Position numbers and translations under genes: made by a program. Source: Chromatiales bacterium (lineage in GTDB: Bacteria > Pseudomonadota > Gammaproteobacteria > CAMYNG01). Taken from it: a stretch of 22,541 nt of DNA. The stretch spans positions 1 to 22,541 of the forward strand of contig JALSIK010000152.1 in the NCBI GenBank assembly GCA_026990045.1, written 5' to 3'. The notes beneath the pieces were generated by a model. The model was not told where the DNA came from. It searched no databases and saw nothing but the letters and a program-made list of their open reading frames with translations. This document shows, piece after piece, positions 7,037 through 15,966 of the stretch (position 1 is the stretch's first letter; each line of letters begins with the position of its first letter).

Positions 7037-7940
7037 AACCCAGGCTGCGCAGGGCGCGCTCGTCGTCGGCCCAGCCCTCCTTCACCTTGACCCACAGCTC
7101 CAGGTGCACCTTCTTGCCGGTGGCCACCTCCAGCTCGCGCCGGGCCTGGCTCCCCGCCTCCTTGAGGCGCTGCCCCCCCTTGCCGATGACGATGGCCTTC
7201 TGGTTGGGCCGCATGACCCAGATCACGGCACCGATGCGCACCAGCCCCGGGGTCTCCTCGTAACGTTCGATCTCCACCGTGAGGTGGTACGGGACCTCCT
7301 GGCCCAGCATGCGCATGAGCTTCTCGCGGATGATCTCGGCGGCGAGAAAGCGCTGGGACCGATCGGTGATCATGTCCTCGGGAAACAGCGCCGGCCCCTG
7401 CGGCAGGCGGGAGATGATCTCCTGTTCCAGTGCCTTGAGATTCTTCCCCTGGCGGGCCGAGGCAGGCACGATGGCGGCAAACTCGCGCCTGTGCCGCATC
7501 TCGTCCAGGAACGGCAGGAGTTGCCGCTTGTCCTTGACCTTGTCCACCTTGTTCACCAGCAGGATCACCGGTGCCGGGACCGAGGCGAGCCGCTCCAGCA
7601 CCATCTCGTCCTCCTCGGTCCAGCGCAGGGCCTCGACCAGGAACACGATGACATCCACGTCGTCGAGGATGGCCGCGGCGGCCCGGTTGAGATAACGGTT
7701 CAAGGCCGAGCCGCCGCGCTGGTGCAGCCCGGGCGTGTCCACGTACACGATCTGCCATGCCCCGGGCTGCGTCTTGATGCCCAGGATGCGGTGGCGGGTG
7801 GTCTGGGGCTTGGACGAGGTGATGCTGATCTTCTGCCCCAGCAGGCGGTTGAGCAGGGTAGACTTGCCCACGTTGGGCCGCCCCACCAGTGCCACGTAGC
7901 CGGAACGAAAGCCCCCGGCGTTGTCGTCACCCGTGTTCAC
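7023..7940 (-). CDS. era: GTPase Era
   Basis: Essential Ras-like GTPase that binds 16S rRNA and helps 30S subunit maturation. The 305 residues match the family. G1 is GRPNVGKS at 20-27, switch I contains QTTRH, G3 is DTPG at 68-71, G4 is NKVD at 130-133, and the C-terminal KH RNA-binding domain carries IVIGKGGQRLK near 246-256. It begins at GTG (7940), sharing GTGA with the stop of rnc; the rnc-era overlap is a conserved gammaproteobacterial arrangement. Processing of pre-rRNA by RNase III and assembly by Era fit this coupling. Confidence 0.97.
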   Translation of the reverse strand: MNTGDDNAGGFRSGYVALVGRPNVGKSTLLNRLLGQKISITSSKPQTTRHRILGIKTQPGAWQIVYVDTPGLHQRGGSALNRYLNRAAAAILDDVDVIVFLVEALRWTEEDEMVLERLASVPAPVILLVNKVDKVKDKRQLLPFLDEMRHRREFAAIVPASARQGKNLKALEQEIISRLPQGPALFPEDMITDRSQRFLAAEIIREKLMRMLGQEVPYHLTVEIERYEETPGLVRIGAVIWVMRPNQKAIVIGKGGQRLKEAGSQARRELEVATGKKVHLELWVKVKEGWADDERALRSLGYADE

Positions 7941-8617
7941 GCCGCCTCCAGCCGCTGCAGCATCGCCGCGGCCGCCGCCTGCTCCGCCCGGCGCCGGCTG
8001 CTGCCCTCGCCGGTGGTCACCAGCGCACCGTTACCCGACTCCACCCGGCACTGCACGGTGAAGGTCTGGGCGTGGGCCTCGCCCGCTACCTCCGTCACGG
8101 TGTACTGGGGCAGGGACAGCCCCCGGGACTGCAGGTGTTCCTGGAGCCGGGTCTTGGGGTCCTTTTCCACCTCGCCCGGGTCGCAGGCGGCCAACCGATT
8201 CTCGAGGCGGTCCAGCACGAAGCGGCGCGCGGCCTCCAGCCCCGCGTCCAGGTACAGGGCCCCGATGACGGCCTCGAAGGCGTCCGCCAGGATGGAGGCC
8301 CGGCGCCGCCCGCCCGACTTGCGCTCGCCCGGGCCCAGGCGCAGCAGGGGGCCCAGGTCCATCTCTTCGGCCAGCCGCGCCAGGGTGTCGCCCCGCACCA
8401 GCTGCGCCCGCAGGCGCGTGAGCTGGCCCTCGGCGGCGCCGGGAAACCGCCGGTACAGGGCCTCGGTCACCACCAGGCCGAGCACGGCGTCGCCCAGCAG
8501 CTCCAGCCGCTCGTTGTTGGGTCCCGCGTGGCTGCGGTGGGTGAGCGCGGCCTCGAGCAGGCCGGGATCGGAGAACGGGTGACCGATGACGGCTTCGAGC
8601 TTCCGCGCGCGTTCCAT
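7937..8617 (-). CDS. rnc: ribonuclease III
   Basis: Double-strand-specific endoribonuclease that processes rRNA precursors and many mRNAs. The 226 residues contain the signature NERLELLGDAV at 35-45 with acidic metal ligands E39 and D43, and the second acidic pair D112/E115 in ILADAFEAVIGALYLD. A C-terminal dsRNA-binding domain begins near 155 (DPKTRLQEHLQSRGL) and ends with the basic RRRAEQAAAAAML helix. The ATG at 8617 overlaps the TAA of the upstream DUF4845 gene by one base (TAATG). Confidence 0.97.
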   Translation of the reverse strand: MERARKLEAVIGHPFSDPGLLEAALTHRSHAGPNNERLELLGDAVLGLVVTEALYRRFPGAAEGQLTRLRAQLVRGDTLARLAEEMDLGPLLRLGPGERKSGGRRRASILADAFEAVIGALYLDAGLEAARRFVLDRLENRLAACDPGEVEKDPKTRLQEHLQSRGLSLPQYTVTEVAGEAHAQTFTVQCRVESGNGALVTTGEGSSRRRAEQAAAAAMLQRLEAA

Positions 8618-8991
8618 TACTTGAGCGGCACCCGGGAGGTGTAGTTGAAGTAGGCCACCAGGTCCAGGTTCCCCACCAGGTTGCGCCGTACCTCGAACTC
8701 CACGTCCACCAGGTAGTGATCCTTCTCCCGGCTGATGTAGATGTCGTCGGGCTCCACCGAGGTGACCATGTTGATGTCCAGCCGCTTCAAGAGGGAACGG
8801 TGGATGGCCGACGACGGCTTGCCCCGCAACTGGGGATCCTCGGCCAGGCCCTCCACCACCGCCTTGACGTTGTAGCCCTCCAGGTACATGGGAACCAGGC
8901 GGATGAAAAACAGGGCGATGGAAATGGCAAGGATGATGATCAGCAACCAGCCAATGGCGGTCACCCCGCGCTGTCGCTGCATGGACTTCAT
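8617..8991 (-). CDS. DUF4845 single-pass membrane protein
   Basis: 124-residue protein of unknown function, of a family regularly found between lepB and rnc. Residues about 9-32 contain QRGVTAIGWLLIIILAISIA, a membrane helix preceded by a short basic head, which resembles a type IV pilin/pseudopilin N-terminus although the usual Gly-Phe-Thr-Leu-Ile-Glu motif is lacking. The remaining ~90 residues form a small soluble domain, probably periplasmic. I chose the ATG at 8991 because GGGAGG lies six bases upstream and it immediately precedes the membrane helix. It is separated from lepB by 20 bases and overlaps rnc by one. Function unknown; the position may simply reflect an old operon. Confidence 0.85.
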   Translation of the reverse strand: MKSMQRQRGVTAIGWLLIIILAISIALFFIRLVPMYLEGYNVKAVVEGLAEDPQLRGKPSSAIHRSLLKRLDINMVTSVEPDDIYISREKDHYLVDVEFEVRRNLVGNLDLVAYFNYTSRVPLK

Positions 8992-9011
8992 GTTCGCCTC
9001 CCGTGTCAGGA

Positions 9012-9788
9012 TCAATCCGGCCCGCCGATGGGGCCCAGCCGACCCAGGTCGGGCCCGCCGTTCCAGTGCATCCAGATGAAAAAGGCCCGACCCACCAGGT
9101 TCTCGTCGGGGACGACTCCCCACACCCGGCTGTCATTGCTGTTGTCCCGGTTGTCGCCCATGACGAAGTAGGCCCCGGCCGGCACCCGCCAGCTGTCGTT
9201 GAAGGCGGGCCGGTTGGGATCCCGCAGGATGTAGTGGCGCACCGGCCCCAGCTGTTCCACCAGCAGGTCGAGGCTGCGTGAATGATTATCCTGGTAACGC
9301 CCCACGTATTCCTGCGGCATGGGGGCCCCATTTATATATAGCACCTTGCCGACGTAAGTGATCTCATCGCCCGGCAACCCCACCACCCGCTTGATGTAGG
9401 GCGTGGAGGGATCCCGCGGGTAGCGGAACACCACGATGTCGCCCCGCTGCGGGCGACCCAGGTCGAGAAACTTCCAGTTGGCCACCGGCAACCGCAGGCC
9501 GTAGCTGAACTTGCTGACCAGGATGAAATCGCCCACCTCCAGCGTCGGCAACATGGAACCGGAGGGGATCCGGAACGGCTCCACCAGGAATCCCCGCAGG
9601 ACGAAGACGATGGCCACCACCGGGAACAGGAAGCGGGCGAACTCCACCACCGGCGACGGCTTCCCCACCCGGCCCCCGGCCGCCGCCACGGCCTCCCGCC
9701 GCCGTTGCAGGTAGAAACGGTCCAGCGCCCAGACGGGAGCGGTCACGAGCAGCAATATGGTCAGAATGAGTGCGAAATCGATGTTCAT
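9012..9788 (-). CDS. lepB: signal peptidase I (leader peptidase) LepB
   Basis: Inner-membrane serine protease that removes signal peptides from exported proteins. 258 residues. Two N-terminal membrane helices (about 4-22 and 52-68) are followed by the periplasmic domain with the Ser/Lys dyad: S78 in PSGSMLPTL and K133 in [11 protein letters not shown]. Box D is [14 protein letters not shown] and box E is VGRAFFIW. The ATG at 9788 overlaps the lepA stop by four bases (ATGA). About 20 bases follow before the DUF4845 gene. Rare AT-rich codons occur at 9329-9342 (see findings). Confidence 0.97.
   Translation of the reverse strand: MNIDFALILTILLLVTAPVWALDRFYLQRRREAVAAAGGRVGKPSPVVEFARFLFPVVAIVFVLRGFLVEPFRIPSGSMLPTLEVGDFILVSKFSYGLRLPVANWKFLDLGRPQRGDIVVFRYPRDPSTPYIKRVVGLPGDEITYVGKVLYINGAPMPQEYVGRYQDNHSRSLDLLVEQLGPVRHYILRDPNRPAFNDSWRVPAGAYFVMGDNRDNSNDSRVWGVVPDENLVGRAFFIWMHWNGGPDLGRLGPIGGPD
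9335..9343 (-). promoter_or_regulatory. possible internal extended -10 promoter within lepB
   Basis: On the minus strand the coding sequence contains TGCTATATA, an extended -10 form (TGnTATAwT-like), in an AT-rich pocket of a GC-rich gene. It could supply extra transcription for DUF4845-rnc-era. No good -35 is seen; the same bases are simply Leu-Tyr-Ile-Asn codons. Confidence 0.2.
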
Positions 9789-11599
9789 TTGTTTTCCTTG
9801 CCGACATGCAGTACGGCCAGAAAAGCCTCCTGCGGGATCTCCACCTTGCCCACCTGTTTCATGCGGCGCTTGCCGGCCTTCTGTTTTTCCAGCAGCTTGC
9901 GCTTGCGGGTCACGTCCCCGCCGTAGCACTTGGCGGTGACGTTCTTGCGCAGGGCCTTGACGTTGGTGCGGGCGATGATCTTGGAACCGATGGCGGCCTG
10001 GATGGCCACCTCGAACATCTGGCGCGGGATGATCGCCTTCATCTTCTCCACCAGCTCGCGCCCGCGGGACTGGGCCTGGTCGCGGTGCACGATGGCCGAC
10101 AGGGCATCGACGCGCTCGCCGTTGATGAGGATGTCCAGCTTGACCAGGTCCGCCGGCTGGAAGCGGGTGAACTCGTAGTCCAGGGAGGCATAGCCCCGGC
10201 TCACCGACTTGAGGCGGTCGAAAAAGTCCATCACGATCTCGTTCATGGGCAGCTCGTAGGTGAGCGAGACCTGGTTGCCCAGGTACTGCATGCGCTTCTG
10301 GACCCCGCGCCGCTCCACGCACAGGCTGATGACGTTGCCCACGTAGTCCTTGGGCGTGAGGATGTGGGCGGTGACCACCGGCTCGCGGATCTCCGCGATG
10401 TGGTTGGGGGGCGGCAGCTTCGACGGATTGTCCACGTAGTGCACGCCGCCCTTGGTGTCCACGACCTCGTAGACCACGGTGGGGGCGGTGGTGATGAGGT
10501 TGAGGTCGTACTCCCGCTCCAGCCGCTCCTGCACGATCTCCATGTGCAGCATGCCCAGGAAACCGCAGCGGAAGCCGAAGCCCAGGGCCTGGGACGTCTC
10601 GGGCTCGTAGAACAGGGCGGCGTCGTTGAGGCGCAGCTTGGCCAGGGCCTCGCGCAGGGCCTCGTAGTCGTCGGCGTCCACCGGGTAGAGCCCGGCATAG
10701 ACCTGGGGCTTGACCGCCTTGAACCCGGGCAACGGCTCCGCCGCCGGCCGGTCGTGGTGGGTGATGGTGTCCCCCACCGGCGCCCCCTCGATCTCCTTGA
10801 TGCCGGCGATGACGAAGCCCACCTCCCCGGCCGACAACGCCTCCAGCTCCCGCCGCTTGGGGGTGAAGATGCCCAGCCGGTCCACCTGGTAGCTGCGCCC
10901 GGTGGACATGATCCGGATCTTCTCCCGCGGCCGCAGGGTGCCCTGCATCACCCGCACCAGCGACACCACGCCGAGGAAGTTGTCGAACCAGGAATCGATG
11001 ATGAGGGCCTGGAGCGGGGCCCCGGGATCGCCCTGCGGCGGCGGGATGCGGGCCACGATCTGTTCCAGCAGGGCCTCCACGCCCTCGCCGGTCTTGGCGC
11101 TCACGCGCAGGGCGTCGTGGGCCTCGATGCCGATGATCTCCTCGATCTCCTGGATCACCCGCTCGGGATCGGCCGAGGGCAGGTCGATCTTGTTGAGCAC
11201 CGGGACCACTTCCAGGCCCTGCTCGATGGCGGTGTAACAGTTGGCCACGCTCTGCGCCTCCACCCCCTGGGAGGCATCCACCACCAGCAGCGCCCCCTCG
11301 CAGGCGGCCAGCGAGCGGGACACCTCGTAGGAGAAATCCACGTGGCCCGGGGTGTCGATGAAGTTGAGCTGGTAGGCGCCGCCGTCCCGGGCCCGGTAGG
11401 CCAGGGTCACCGCCTGGGCCTTGATGGTGATGCCGCGCTCCCGCTCCAGGTCCATGGAATCCAGCACCTGCGCGGCCATTTCCCGCTCGCTCAGGCCCCC
11501 GCAGGTCTGGATGAAGCGGTCGGCCAGCGTGGACTTGCCATGATCGATGTGGGCGATGATGGAGAAGTTGCGAATGTGGTCGAGTCTGCTCAAGGTCAT
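9785..11599 (-). CDS. lepA: translation elongation factor 4 (LepA)
   Basis: Ribosome-associated GTPase (EF4) related to EF-G. 604 residues from the chosen start, close to the usual 600. The P-loop AHIDHGKST is at 16-24, followed by [19 protein letters not shown] and [11 protein letters not shown]. The C-terminal EF4-specific region ends with [22 protein letters not shown]. The ATG at 11599 gives the usual short lead into [13 protein letters not shown] but has no Shine-Dalgarno. An in-frame ATG at 11635 would add 12 residues and has a GGGGG tract before it, so the true start is open. It overlaps lepB by four bases. Confidence 0.96.
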   Translation of the reverse strand: MTLSRLDHIRNFSIIAHIDHGKSTLADRFIQTCGGLSEREMAAQVLDSMDLERERGITIKAQAVTLAYRARDGGAYQLNFIDTPGHVDFSYEVSRSLAACEGALLVVDASQGVEAQSVANCYTAIEQGLEVVPVLNKIDLPSADPERVIQEIEEIIGIEAHDALRVSAKTGEGVEALLEQIVARIPPPQGDPGAPLQALIIDSWFDNFLGVVSLVRVMQGTLRPREKIRIMSTGRSYQVDRLGIFTPKRRELEALSAGEVGFVIAGIKEIEGAPVGDTITHHDRPAAEPLPGFKAVKPQVYAGLYPVDADDYEALREALAKLRLNDAALFYEPETSQALGFGFRCGFLGMLHMEIVQERLEREYDLNLITTAPTVVYEVVDTKGGVHYVDNPSKLPPPNHIAEIREPVVTAHILTPKDYVGNVISLCVERRGVQKRMQYLGNQVSLTYELPMNEIVMDFFDRLKSVSRGYASLDYEFTRFQPADLVKLDILINGERVDALSAIVHRDQAQSRGRELVEKMKAIIPRQMFEVAIQAAIGSKIIARTNVKALRKNVTAKCYGGDVTRKRKLLEKQKAGKRRMKQVGKVEIPQEAFLAVLHVGKENK

Positions 11600-11660
11600 C
11601 CGGCGTCGGGCGGTTACGAAAAAGGGCGCCTGCATGCGCCCCCGTCGCCGTCGGTGCCAA

Positions 11661-11689
11661 CGGCGGCGCCCGCGCCGCGGGCGCCGCCG
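11661..11689 (-). other. 13-bp perfect GC hairpin upstream of lepA
   Basis: An inverted repeat with 13 paired bases and a three-base loop lies in the 133-base gap between mucD and lepA. No T tract follows on either strand, so it is not a standard terminator. It could act as an mRNA processing or stability element separating the rpoE-mucD part from the lepA-acpS part. Confidence 0.6.
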
Positions 11690-11691
11690 GC

Positions 11692-11697
11692 ATTGTA
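11692..11697 (-). promoter_or_regulatory. possible -10 box (TACAAT) for lepA
   Basis: TACAAT on the minus strand matches five of six consensus -10 bases in a GC-rich gap. The hexamer 17 bases upstream is not like TTGACA. If used, transcription would begin inside or just before the hairpin at 11661-11689. Confidence 0.3.
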
Positions 11698-11732
11698 TCG
11701 CATCCGGCCCCGAAACCGGAACTCGCCCCCGT

Positions 11733-13166
11733 TCAGTCTTCCTCGTCCTTGGGCAAGCGCAGGGCCAGGAACATGGGCGAGTTGCCGCGCTGCACCAGCA
11801 CCGGCACCGACCTGCCCGCCGGCAGGCCTTCCACCAGCTTGCGGAACTGGCGGACGCTGCGCACGGGCTTGCCGTCGAGCATGAGAATGACGTCGCCGCG
11901 GCGGATACCGGCCTCGGCCGCGGGGCCGCGGTGGACCCGCCGCACCAGCACCCCCTGGTCCTTGAGGTTCAGGCGCCGGCGCTGGGCCTCGCTCAGCTCC
12001 TCCACCTCCAGCCCCAGGCGGCCGCTGCGGGCGGTATCGCCGCCGCCTCCCGCCGCGGCCTGCTCCACGTCCTCGCGCAGCTCGCCCACGCGCACGGTCA
12101 GGGTCTTCCTGCGTCCCTGGCGGATGACCTTGACCTTGACCTTCCTGCCCACGGGCGTGCGGCCCACCAGCAGGGGCAGGTCCGCCGAGCGCTCGATGGG
12201 CCGGCCGTCGTATTCCACCACCACGTCACCCACCTTGAAGCCCGCCTTCTCGGCCGGGGTGTCCGGCAACACCTTGAGCACCACCGCGCCCCGCGGGCGG
12301 TCCATGCCGAAGGATTCGGCCAGGTCGCGGTTGACGTCCTGGATCAGGATCCCCAGCATGCCGCGTTCCACCCGGCCCTTGGTCTTGAGCTGGCGCACCA
12401 CGTCCATGGCCACGTCGATGGGGATGGCGAAGGACAGGCCCATGAAGCCGCCGGTGCGGCTGTAGATCTGGGAGTTGATGCCCACCACCTCCCCGTCCAG
12501 GTTGAACAGGGGGCCGCCGGAGTTGCCGGGATTGATGGCCACGTCGGTCTGGATGAAGGGCACGTAGCTCTCGCTGGGCAGGCTGCGGCCCATGGCGCTC
12601 ACCACGCCCACCGACACCGAGTGATCGAAGCCGAATGGCGAGCCGATGGCCATCACCCACTCGCCCACCTCCAGGTCGGCGGAGCGGCCGATGCGTACCA
12701 CCGGCAGGTTCTTGGCCTCCACCTTGAGCAGGGCGATGTCCGAGCGCTCGTCCTTGCCCACCACCTCGGCCTTGAGCTCGCGCCGGTCCTGCAGGCGCAC
12801 GATGATTTCCTCGGCATCCCGCACCACGTGGTAGTTGGTGACGATGTAGCCGTCGGGCTCGACGATGAAACCCGAGCCCAGGGACTGGGCTCCGAACTGC
12901 TCCGGCATGCCGTCGCCGTCGCCGAAGAACTTGCGCAGCAGGTCGCCCCAGGGCGAGTCCTCGGGCAGGTCCGGCATCTCGAACCCGGGCGGCAGGCGCC
13001 GCTTGACCTTCTGCGTGGTGCTGATGTTCACCACCGCCGGGCTGTTTTCCCTGGCCAGCCTGGTGAAATCGGGCAGGCCCTCCGCCGTGGCCGCGCCGGC
13101 CACCAGGCCCGCCGCCCCCGCCAGGACCAGCACCAGGACCCATACCAGTCGCCTGTACTTCATCAT
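11733..13166 (-). CDS. mucD: periplasmic Do-family serine protease MucD/DegQ-like
   Basis: Periplasmic HtrA-type protease/chaperone acting on misfolded envelope proteins. 477 residues. A signal peptide is visible (MMKYRR followed by a hydrophobic core to about residue 27, cleavage near ATA/EG). The trypsin-like triad is H113 (TNYHVV), D143 (RSDIALL) and S216 (GNSGGPL). Two PDZ domains follow, roughly 265-350 and 380-470. Its place after rpoE-rseABC matches the Pseudomonas algU-mucABCD operon, where MucD restrains the sigma factor pathway. The first of two adjacent ATGs (13166) is chosen because AAGGA stands seven bases upstream. Confidence 0.95.
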   Translation of the reverse strand: MMKYRRLVWVLVLVLAGAAGLVAGAATAEGLPDFTRLARENSPAVVNISTTQKVKRRLPPGFEMPDLPEDSPWGDLLRKFFGDGDGMPEQFGAQSLGSGFIVEPDGYIVTNYHVVRDAEEIIVRLQDRRELKAEVVGKDERSDIALLKVEAKNLPVVRIGRSADLEVGEWVMAIGSPFGFDHSVSVGVVSAMGRSLPSESYVPFIQTDVAINPGNSGGPLFNLDGEVVGINSQIYSRTGGFMGLSFAIPIDVAMDVVRQLKTKGRVERGMLGILIQDVNRDLAESFGMDRPRGAVVLKVLPDTPAEKAGFKVGDVVVEYDGRPIERSADLPLLVGRTPVGRKVKVKVIRQGRRKTLTVRVGELREDVEQAAAGGGGDTARSGRLGLEVEELSEAQRRRLNLKDQGVLVRRVHRGPAAEAGIRRGDVILMLDGKPVRSVRQFRKLVEGLPAGRSVPVLVQRGNSPMFLALRLPKDEED

Positions 13167-13191
13167 TCGTCGTTCCTTCCTCAACTCCAGG

Positions 13192-13213
13192 CGGCCGCAC
13201 CCCGGTGCGGCCG
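13192..13213 (-). other. 9-bp hairpin between rseC and mucD
   Basis: CGGCCGCAC and GTGCGGCCG pair perfectly around a four-base loop in the 76-base gap between rseC and mucD, just upstream of the mucD ribosome-binding site. No T tract follows on the minus strand. It may tune expression of mucD relative to the upstream genes. Confidence 0.5.
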
Positions 13214-13242
13214 TTTCCACCAGCCGGGTCCCCCGAGGCGCT

Positions 13243-13758
13243 TCAGCCGGCGGGGCCGCCGGCCACCACCAGTCCCGCCGCCGGCAGGCGGCGCAGCATC
13301 ACCGGCCGCAAGGCGGCGCGCCGGCCCAGGCGCCGGCCGGCCCGGCGCGCGGCCCACAGGCCCAGCCCCAGGCCCGCCAGGCCGCCGGCGATGGCCGGTG
13401 CCTCGGAGCCCGGCGCCAGGCCCGCGGCCGCCAGCTGCTGCCCGGTGGCGGCGAACACCACCAGCAGCACCAGCGGCAACAGGTACATCCACAGCGCGCC
13501 CCGCACCAGGCCGGCACCGGGGACGCCCACCACCACCCGCTCGCCGGGACCGGCGCCCAGGCGGTTGTCCACCTCCAGCGGCGGCGGCCGGCGCGAGAAG
13601 ACCCGGCCCAGGATCCCCACCCCGCAGCCCGAACGCGCGCTGCACCGGCCGCAGGTGGTCGCTCGTTCCACCTGCACCCAGGCGGTGCCGCCGGCGACGC
13701 GGATCACCGTGCCCGTCTCCTCCACCATGGCCATCTCATGAGGCATGACCGGGTTCAC
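13243..13758 (-). CDS. rseC: SoxR-reducing/RseC-family membrane protein (MucC)
   Basis: Inner-membrane protein of the RseC/MucC family, a modulator of the sigma-E pathway whose biochemical role is not settled. 171 residues. The N-terminal soluble part carries a cysteine cluster, CGRCSARSGC at about 36-45, typical of the family. Two membrane helices follow (about 89-112 and 121-137), then a basic tail. It begins at GTG (13758), sharing GTGA with the rseB stop; in-frame ATGs at 13746 and 13734 are alternatives, since no start has a strong Shine-Dalgarno. Confidence 0.9.
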   Translation of the reverse strand: MNPVMPHEMAMVEETGTVIRVAGGTAWVQVERATTCGRCSARSGCGVGILGRVFSRRPPPLEVDNRLGAGPGERVVVGVPGAGLVRGALWMYLLPLVLLVVFAATGQQLAAAGLAPGSEAPAIAGGLAGLGLGLWAARRAGRRLGRRAALRPVMLRRLPAAGLVVAGGPAG

Positions 13759-14738
13759 TTTTCGTACCGCACCGCGCGGGCGATGCGCTTGACGGTGGCC
13801 AGCGGCACGACTCCCATCGCGGTCACGTGGTGCCCGTCCACCAGGCGGCCCCAGGCGCTCACCGCGCCCATGCGGGAGCCACCCATGAGATTGTCCTCCC
13901 CGTCCTGGTCCAGGGCCTCGATATATACGGTGACCGCCGCCAGGCCGTCACTCAGGACCAGGTGCTCCTGCAGCGCCCGGGCCCGGGCCGGCCGGTGTTC
14001 CCCGTGCATGGTGAGGCGGAACCCCGGGGGCACGTCGGTCAGCACCCATTCGCGGGTCTGGCGCAGGTGATCGGGCCCCGGCGGATCATCCGCCCGGTAC
14101 CAGGTGAAGCCCTCGCCGCTGATGCTGGGCTCGAGCCATTCCTCCGGCACCTCGTCGAGGTAAACGAGATGGGTGAACATGAACTGTTCCACCGGCTCCA
14201 TGCGTTCATTGAGCAGGTGGGACTTGAGCAGCAGGCCGGTGCGCCGGTCCACCCACAGGTGGTAGCCGTAGCGGTAGCCGTCGCGGGGGGAGATGGTGAT
14301 CTTGGCGGTGGCCAGCCCGGCCACCCGGTCGCGGCAGTTCTCGTCCAGGAGGAAATCGTAGTAGGCCACCAGGTCATCGATGCGGGTGGGAAAGCTGGGG
14401 GGAAAGTCACGCCGGGGGCGGGCCTTTTCCACCACCACCGCCTCGCGGTCGGGCAGGAAGCACGTGACCCGGTCCTCCGTCCGGATGACCTCGCGGCCGT
14501 TGCCGTCCAGCGACACCAGGCGCTCGCGCATCTGCCCGTCACGCACGCTGTGGATGAGGCGCATGGTGCTCACCTCGTCACCCCGCACGTAGACGAAGGT
14601 GCCGTCGTAGCTGTACCGGCTCACGGCGGCCTGCATGCGCTCCAGCCACACGCGTACCCGCTCCACCCCCGCGCCCCCGGCGGCGGCCGCACCGGACACC
14701 ACCAGGCTCAGGCACAACACCGCCAGCCTAGCGCTCAT
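13755..14738 (-). CDS. rseB: sigma-E regulatory protein RseB (MucB)
   Basis: Periplasmic protein that binds RseA and shields it from proteolysis until it senses off-pathway envelope components. 327 residues with a signal peptide (MSARLAVLCLSLVVSGAAAA). The N-terminal LolA-like domain begins YSYDGTFVYVRGDEVSTMRLIHSV, and the smaller C-terminal domain contains VYIEALDQ and GAVSAWGR. The ATG at 14738 lies inside the last codons of rseA (11-base overlap) and directly precedes the signal peptide. It overlaps rseC by four bases. Confidence 0.95.
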   Translation of the reverse strand: MSARLAVLCLSLVVSGAAAAGGAGVERVRVWLERMQAAVSRYSYDGTFVYVRGDEVSTMRLIHSVRDGQMRERLVSLDGNGREVIRTEDRVTCFLPDREAVVVEKARPRRDFPPSFPTRIDDLVAYYDFLLDENCRDRVAGLATAKITISPRDGYRYGYHLWVDRRTGLLLKSHLLNERMEPVEQFMFTHLVYLDEVPEEWLEPSISGEGFTWYRADDPPGPDHLRQTREWVLTDVPPGFRLTMHGEHRPARARALQEHLVLSDGLAAVTVYIEALDQDGEDNLMGGSRMGAVSAWGRLVDGHHVTAMGVVPLATVKRIARAVRYEK

Positions 14739-15303
14739 CGGCCACGCGTTCGCCCGGGGTGATGCTGACGATGCGGGCATAGACCGGGATCCCCTGCACG
14801 CCGAAGCTCGCCGAGTACTGGTTGTGGTTGACCAGGTAGCCGCTCAGCTTGCGCTCCACCGCCTGGCTGAGCCGGTCGGACCGCGCGCTCGCCACCTGGC
14901 GCAGCGCCGCCGCCGGCGCCGGGGACTGCGCCGCCACGGTCGGCGCACCGGCCTCGCGATTGTGCTGCACCAGCAGCACCGCCGCCACCGCCACCGAGGC
15001 CGCCACCGCCATGCCGGCCGCCTGCCGGCCCACCGCGGCCAGCCGCCGCGCCAGGTGCCGGCGGCGGCGGACGGCGGGCACCAGCAGCGCGGGCTCGGCG
15101 CGCAGGGCCTCGCGCAGGCGGTCATTGAAGCCGCTGCCCAGGGGCAGGGGCCGCTCGCCGTGGAGCACCGAGCGAATCAGGTGGTAGTGCGACCAGCGGC
15201 GCAGGGCCTCGGTGTCGCGCTCCAGCCGCTCCAGCACTTCGGGTCCCGGCACCGCCTCGCCGTCGGCCAGGGCCGAGATGATCTCTTCACGATCTTCGCT
15301 CAT
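14728..15303 (-). CDS. rseA: anti-sigma-E factor RseA (MucA)
   Basis: Single-pass inner-membrane anti-sigma factor holding RpoE inactive; stress-triggered proteolysis releases the sigma factor. 191 residues. The cytoplasmic N-terminal RpoE-binding domain shows EEIISALADGE and the conserved WSHYHLIRSVLHGE at 37-50. A membrane helix spans about 93-113, and the C-terminal periplasmic part, the expected RseB- and protease-contact region, contains LVNHNQYS and VYARIVS. The gene starts 37 bases after the rpoE stop and overlaps rseB by 11. Confidence 0.94.
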   Translation of the reverse strand: MSEDREEIISALADGEAVPGPEVLERLERDTEALRRWSHYHLIRSVLHGERPLPLGSGFNDRLREALRAEPALLVPAVRRRRHLARRLAAVGRQAAGMAVAASVAVAAVLLVQHNREAGAPTVAAQSPAPAAALRQVASARSDRLSQAVERKLSGYLVNHNQYSASFGVQGIPVYARIVSITPGERVADER

Positions 15304-15340
15304 CTTGCTTCACCGTTCATCTGACCATTGGTTCCCGTGT

Positions 15341-15916
15341 TCAGTCCAGCAACGGCCGCAGCCGCTTGTCCACCGCCTCCCGGGCACGGAAAATGCGGGA
15401 GCGCACCGTGCCGATGGGACACTCCATGACCTTCGCGATCTCTTCGTAGCTCAATCCGTCCATCTCCCGCAACAGCAGCGCGGTGCGCAGGTCCTCCGGC
15501 AGCTCCTCGATGGCCTTGACCACCGTCTCCGCGATCTCGTCCTTGAGCGCGATGCGCTCCGGCGAGCCGTACTCCTTCAGGGCCGACTCGCCGTCGTACT
15601 GCTCCGCCTCGCCCGCGTCGATGTCGGACCCCGGCGGCCGCCGCGTCTGGGCCACCAGGTGATTCTTGGCCGTGTTGATGGCGATGCGGTACAGCCACGT
15701 GTAGAAGGCGCTGTCGCCCCTGAAGTTCCCCAGGGCCCGGTAGGCCTTGATGAACGTCTCCTGGACCAGGTCCTGCACCTCCGCCGGGTCCCGCACGTAG
15801 CGGGCGATGAGGTTGGCGATCTTGTGCTGGTACTTGCCCACCAGGACATCGAACGCCCGCTTGTCGCCCGCCTGGACACGCTCCACCAGCGCCTGGTCCA
15901 CCGCCTGCTCGCTCAT
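15341..15916 (-). CDS. rpoE: RNA polymerase sigma factor RpoE (AlgU)
   Basis: Extracytoplasmic-function (ECF) sigma factor for envelope stress. 191 residues. Region 2 includes DLVQETFIKAYRALGNFRGDSAFYTWLYRIAINTAKN, region 4 includes LPEDLRTALLLREMDGLSYEEIAKVMECPIGTVRSRIFRAREAV; the acidic linker between them (about 98-125) is normal for RpoE/AlgU. The ATG at 15916 gives the usual MSEQ-type N-terminus, although the frame stays open upstream; no Shine-Dalgarno is obvious. It has a sigma-E-type promoter 50 bases upstream, so it very likely drives its own transcription together with the genes downstream. Confidence 0.97.
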   Translation of the reverse strand: MSEQAVDQALVERVQAGDKRAFDVLVGKYQHKIANLIARYVRDPAEVQDLVQETFIKAYRALGNFRGDSAFYTWLYRIAINTAKNHLVAQTRRPPGSDIDAGEAEQYDGESALKEYGSPERIALKDEIAETVVKAIEELPEDLRTALLLREMDGLSYEEIAKVMECPIGTVRSRIFRAREAVDKRLRPLLD

Positions 15917-15966
15917 GGACCGCGGCTTTCGCGCAGGTGCGTGGAAGCGGTCCCGATCCTGTCCAC

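Noticed and set aside
11661..11689. Hairpin as an intrinsic terminator after mucD
   Set aside because: No run of T follows the stem on either strand.
9770..11884. Long plus-strand open frame (about 700 codons) opposite lepA
   Set aside because: It is antisense to an unmistakable lepA, its translation is low-complexity His/Leu/Gly/Val-rich with no domain, and such frames are expected opposite GC-rich genes with strong third-position bias.
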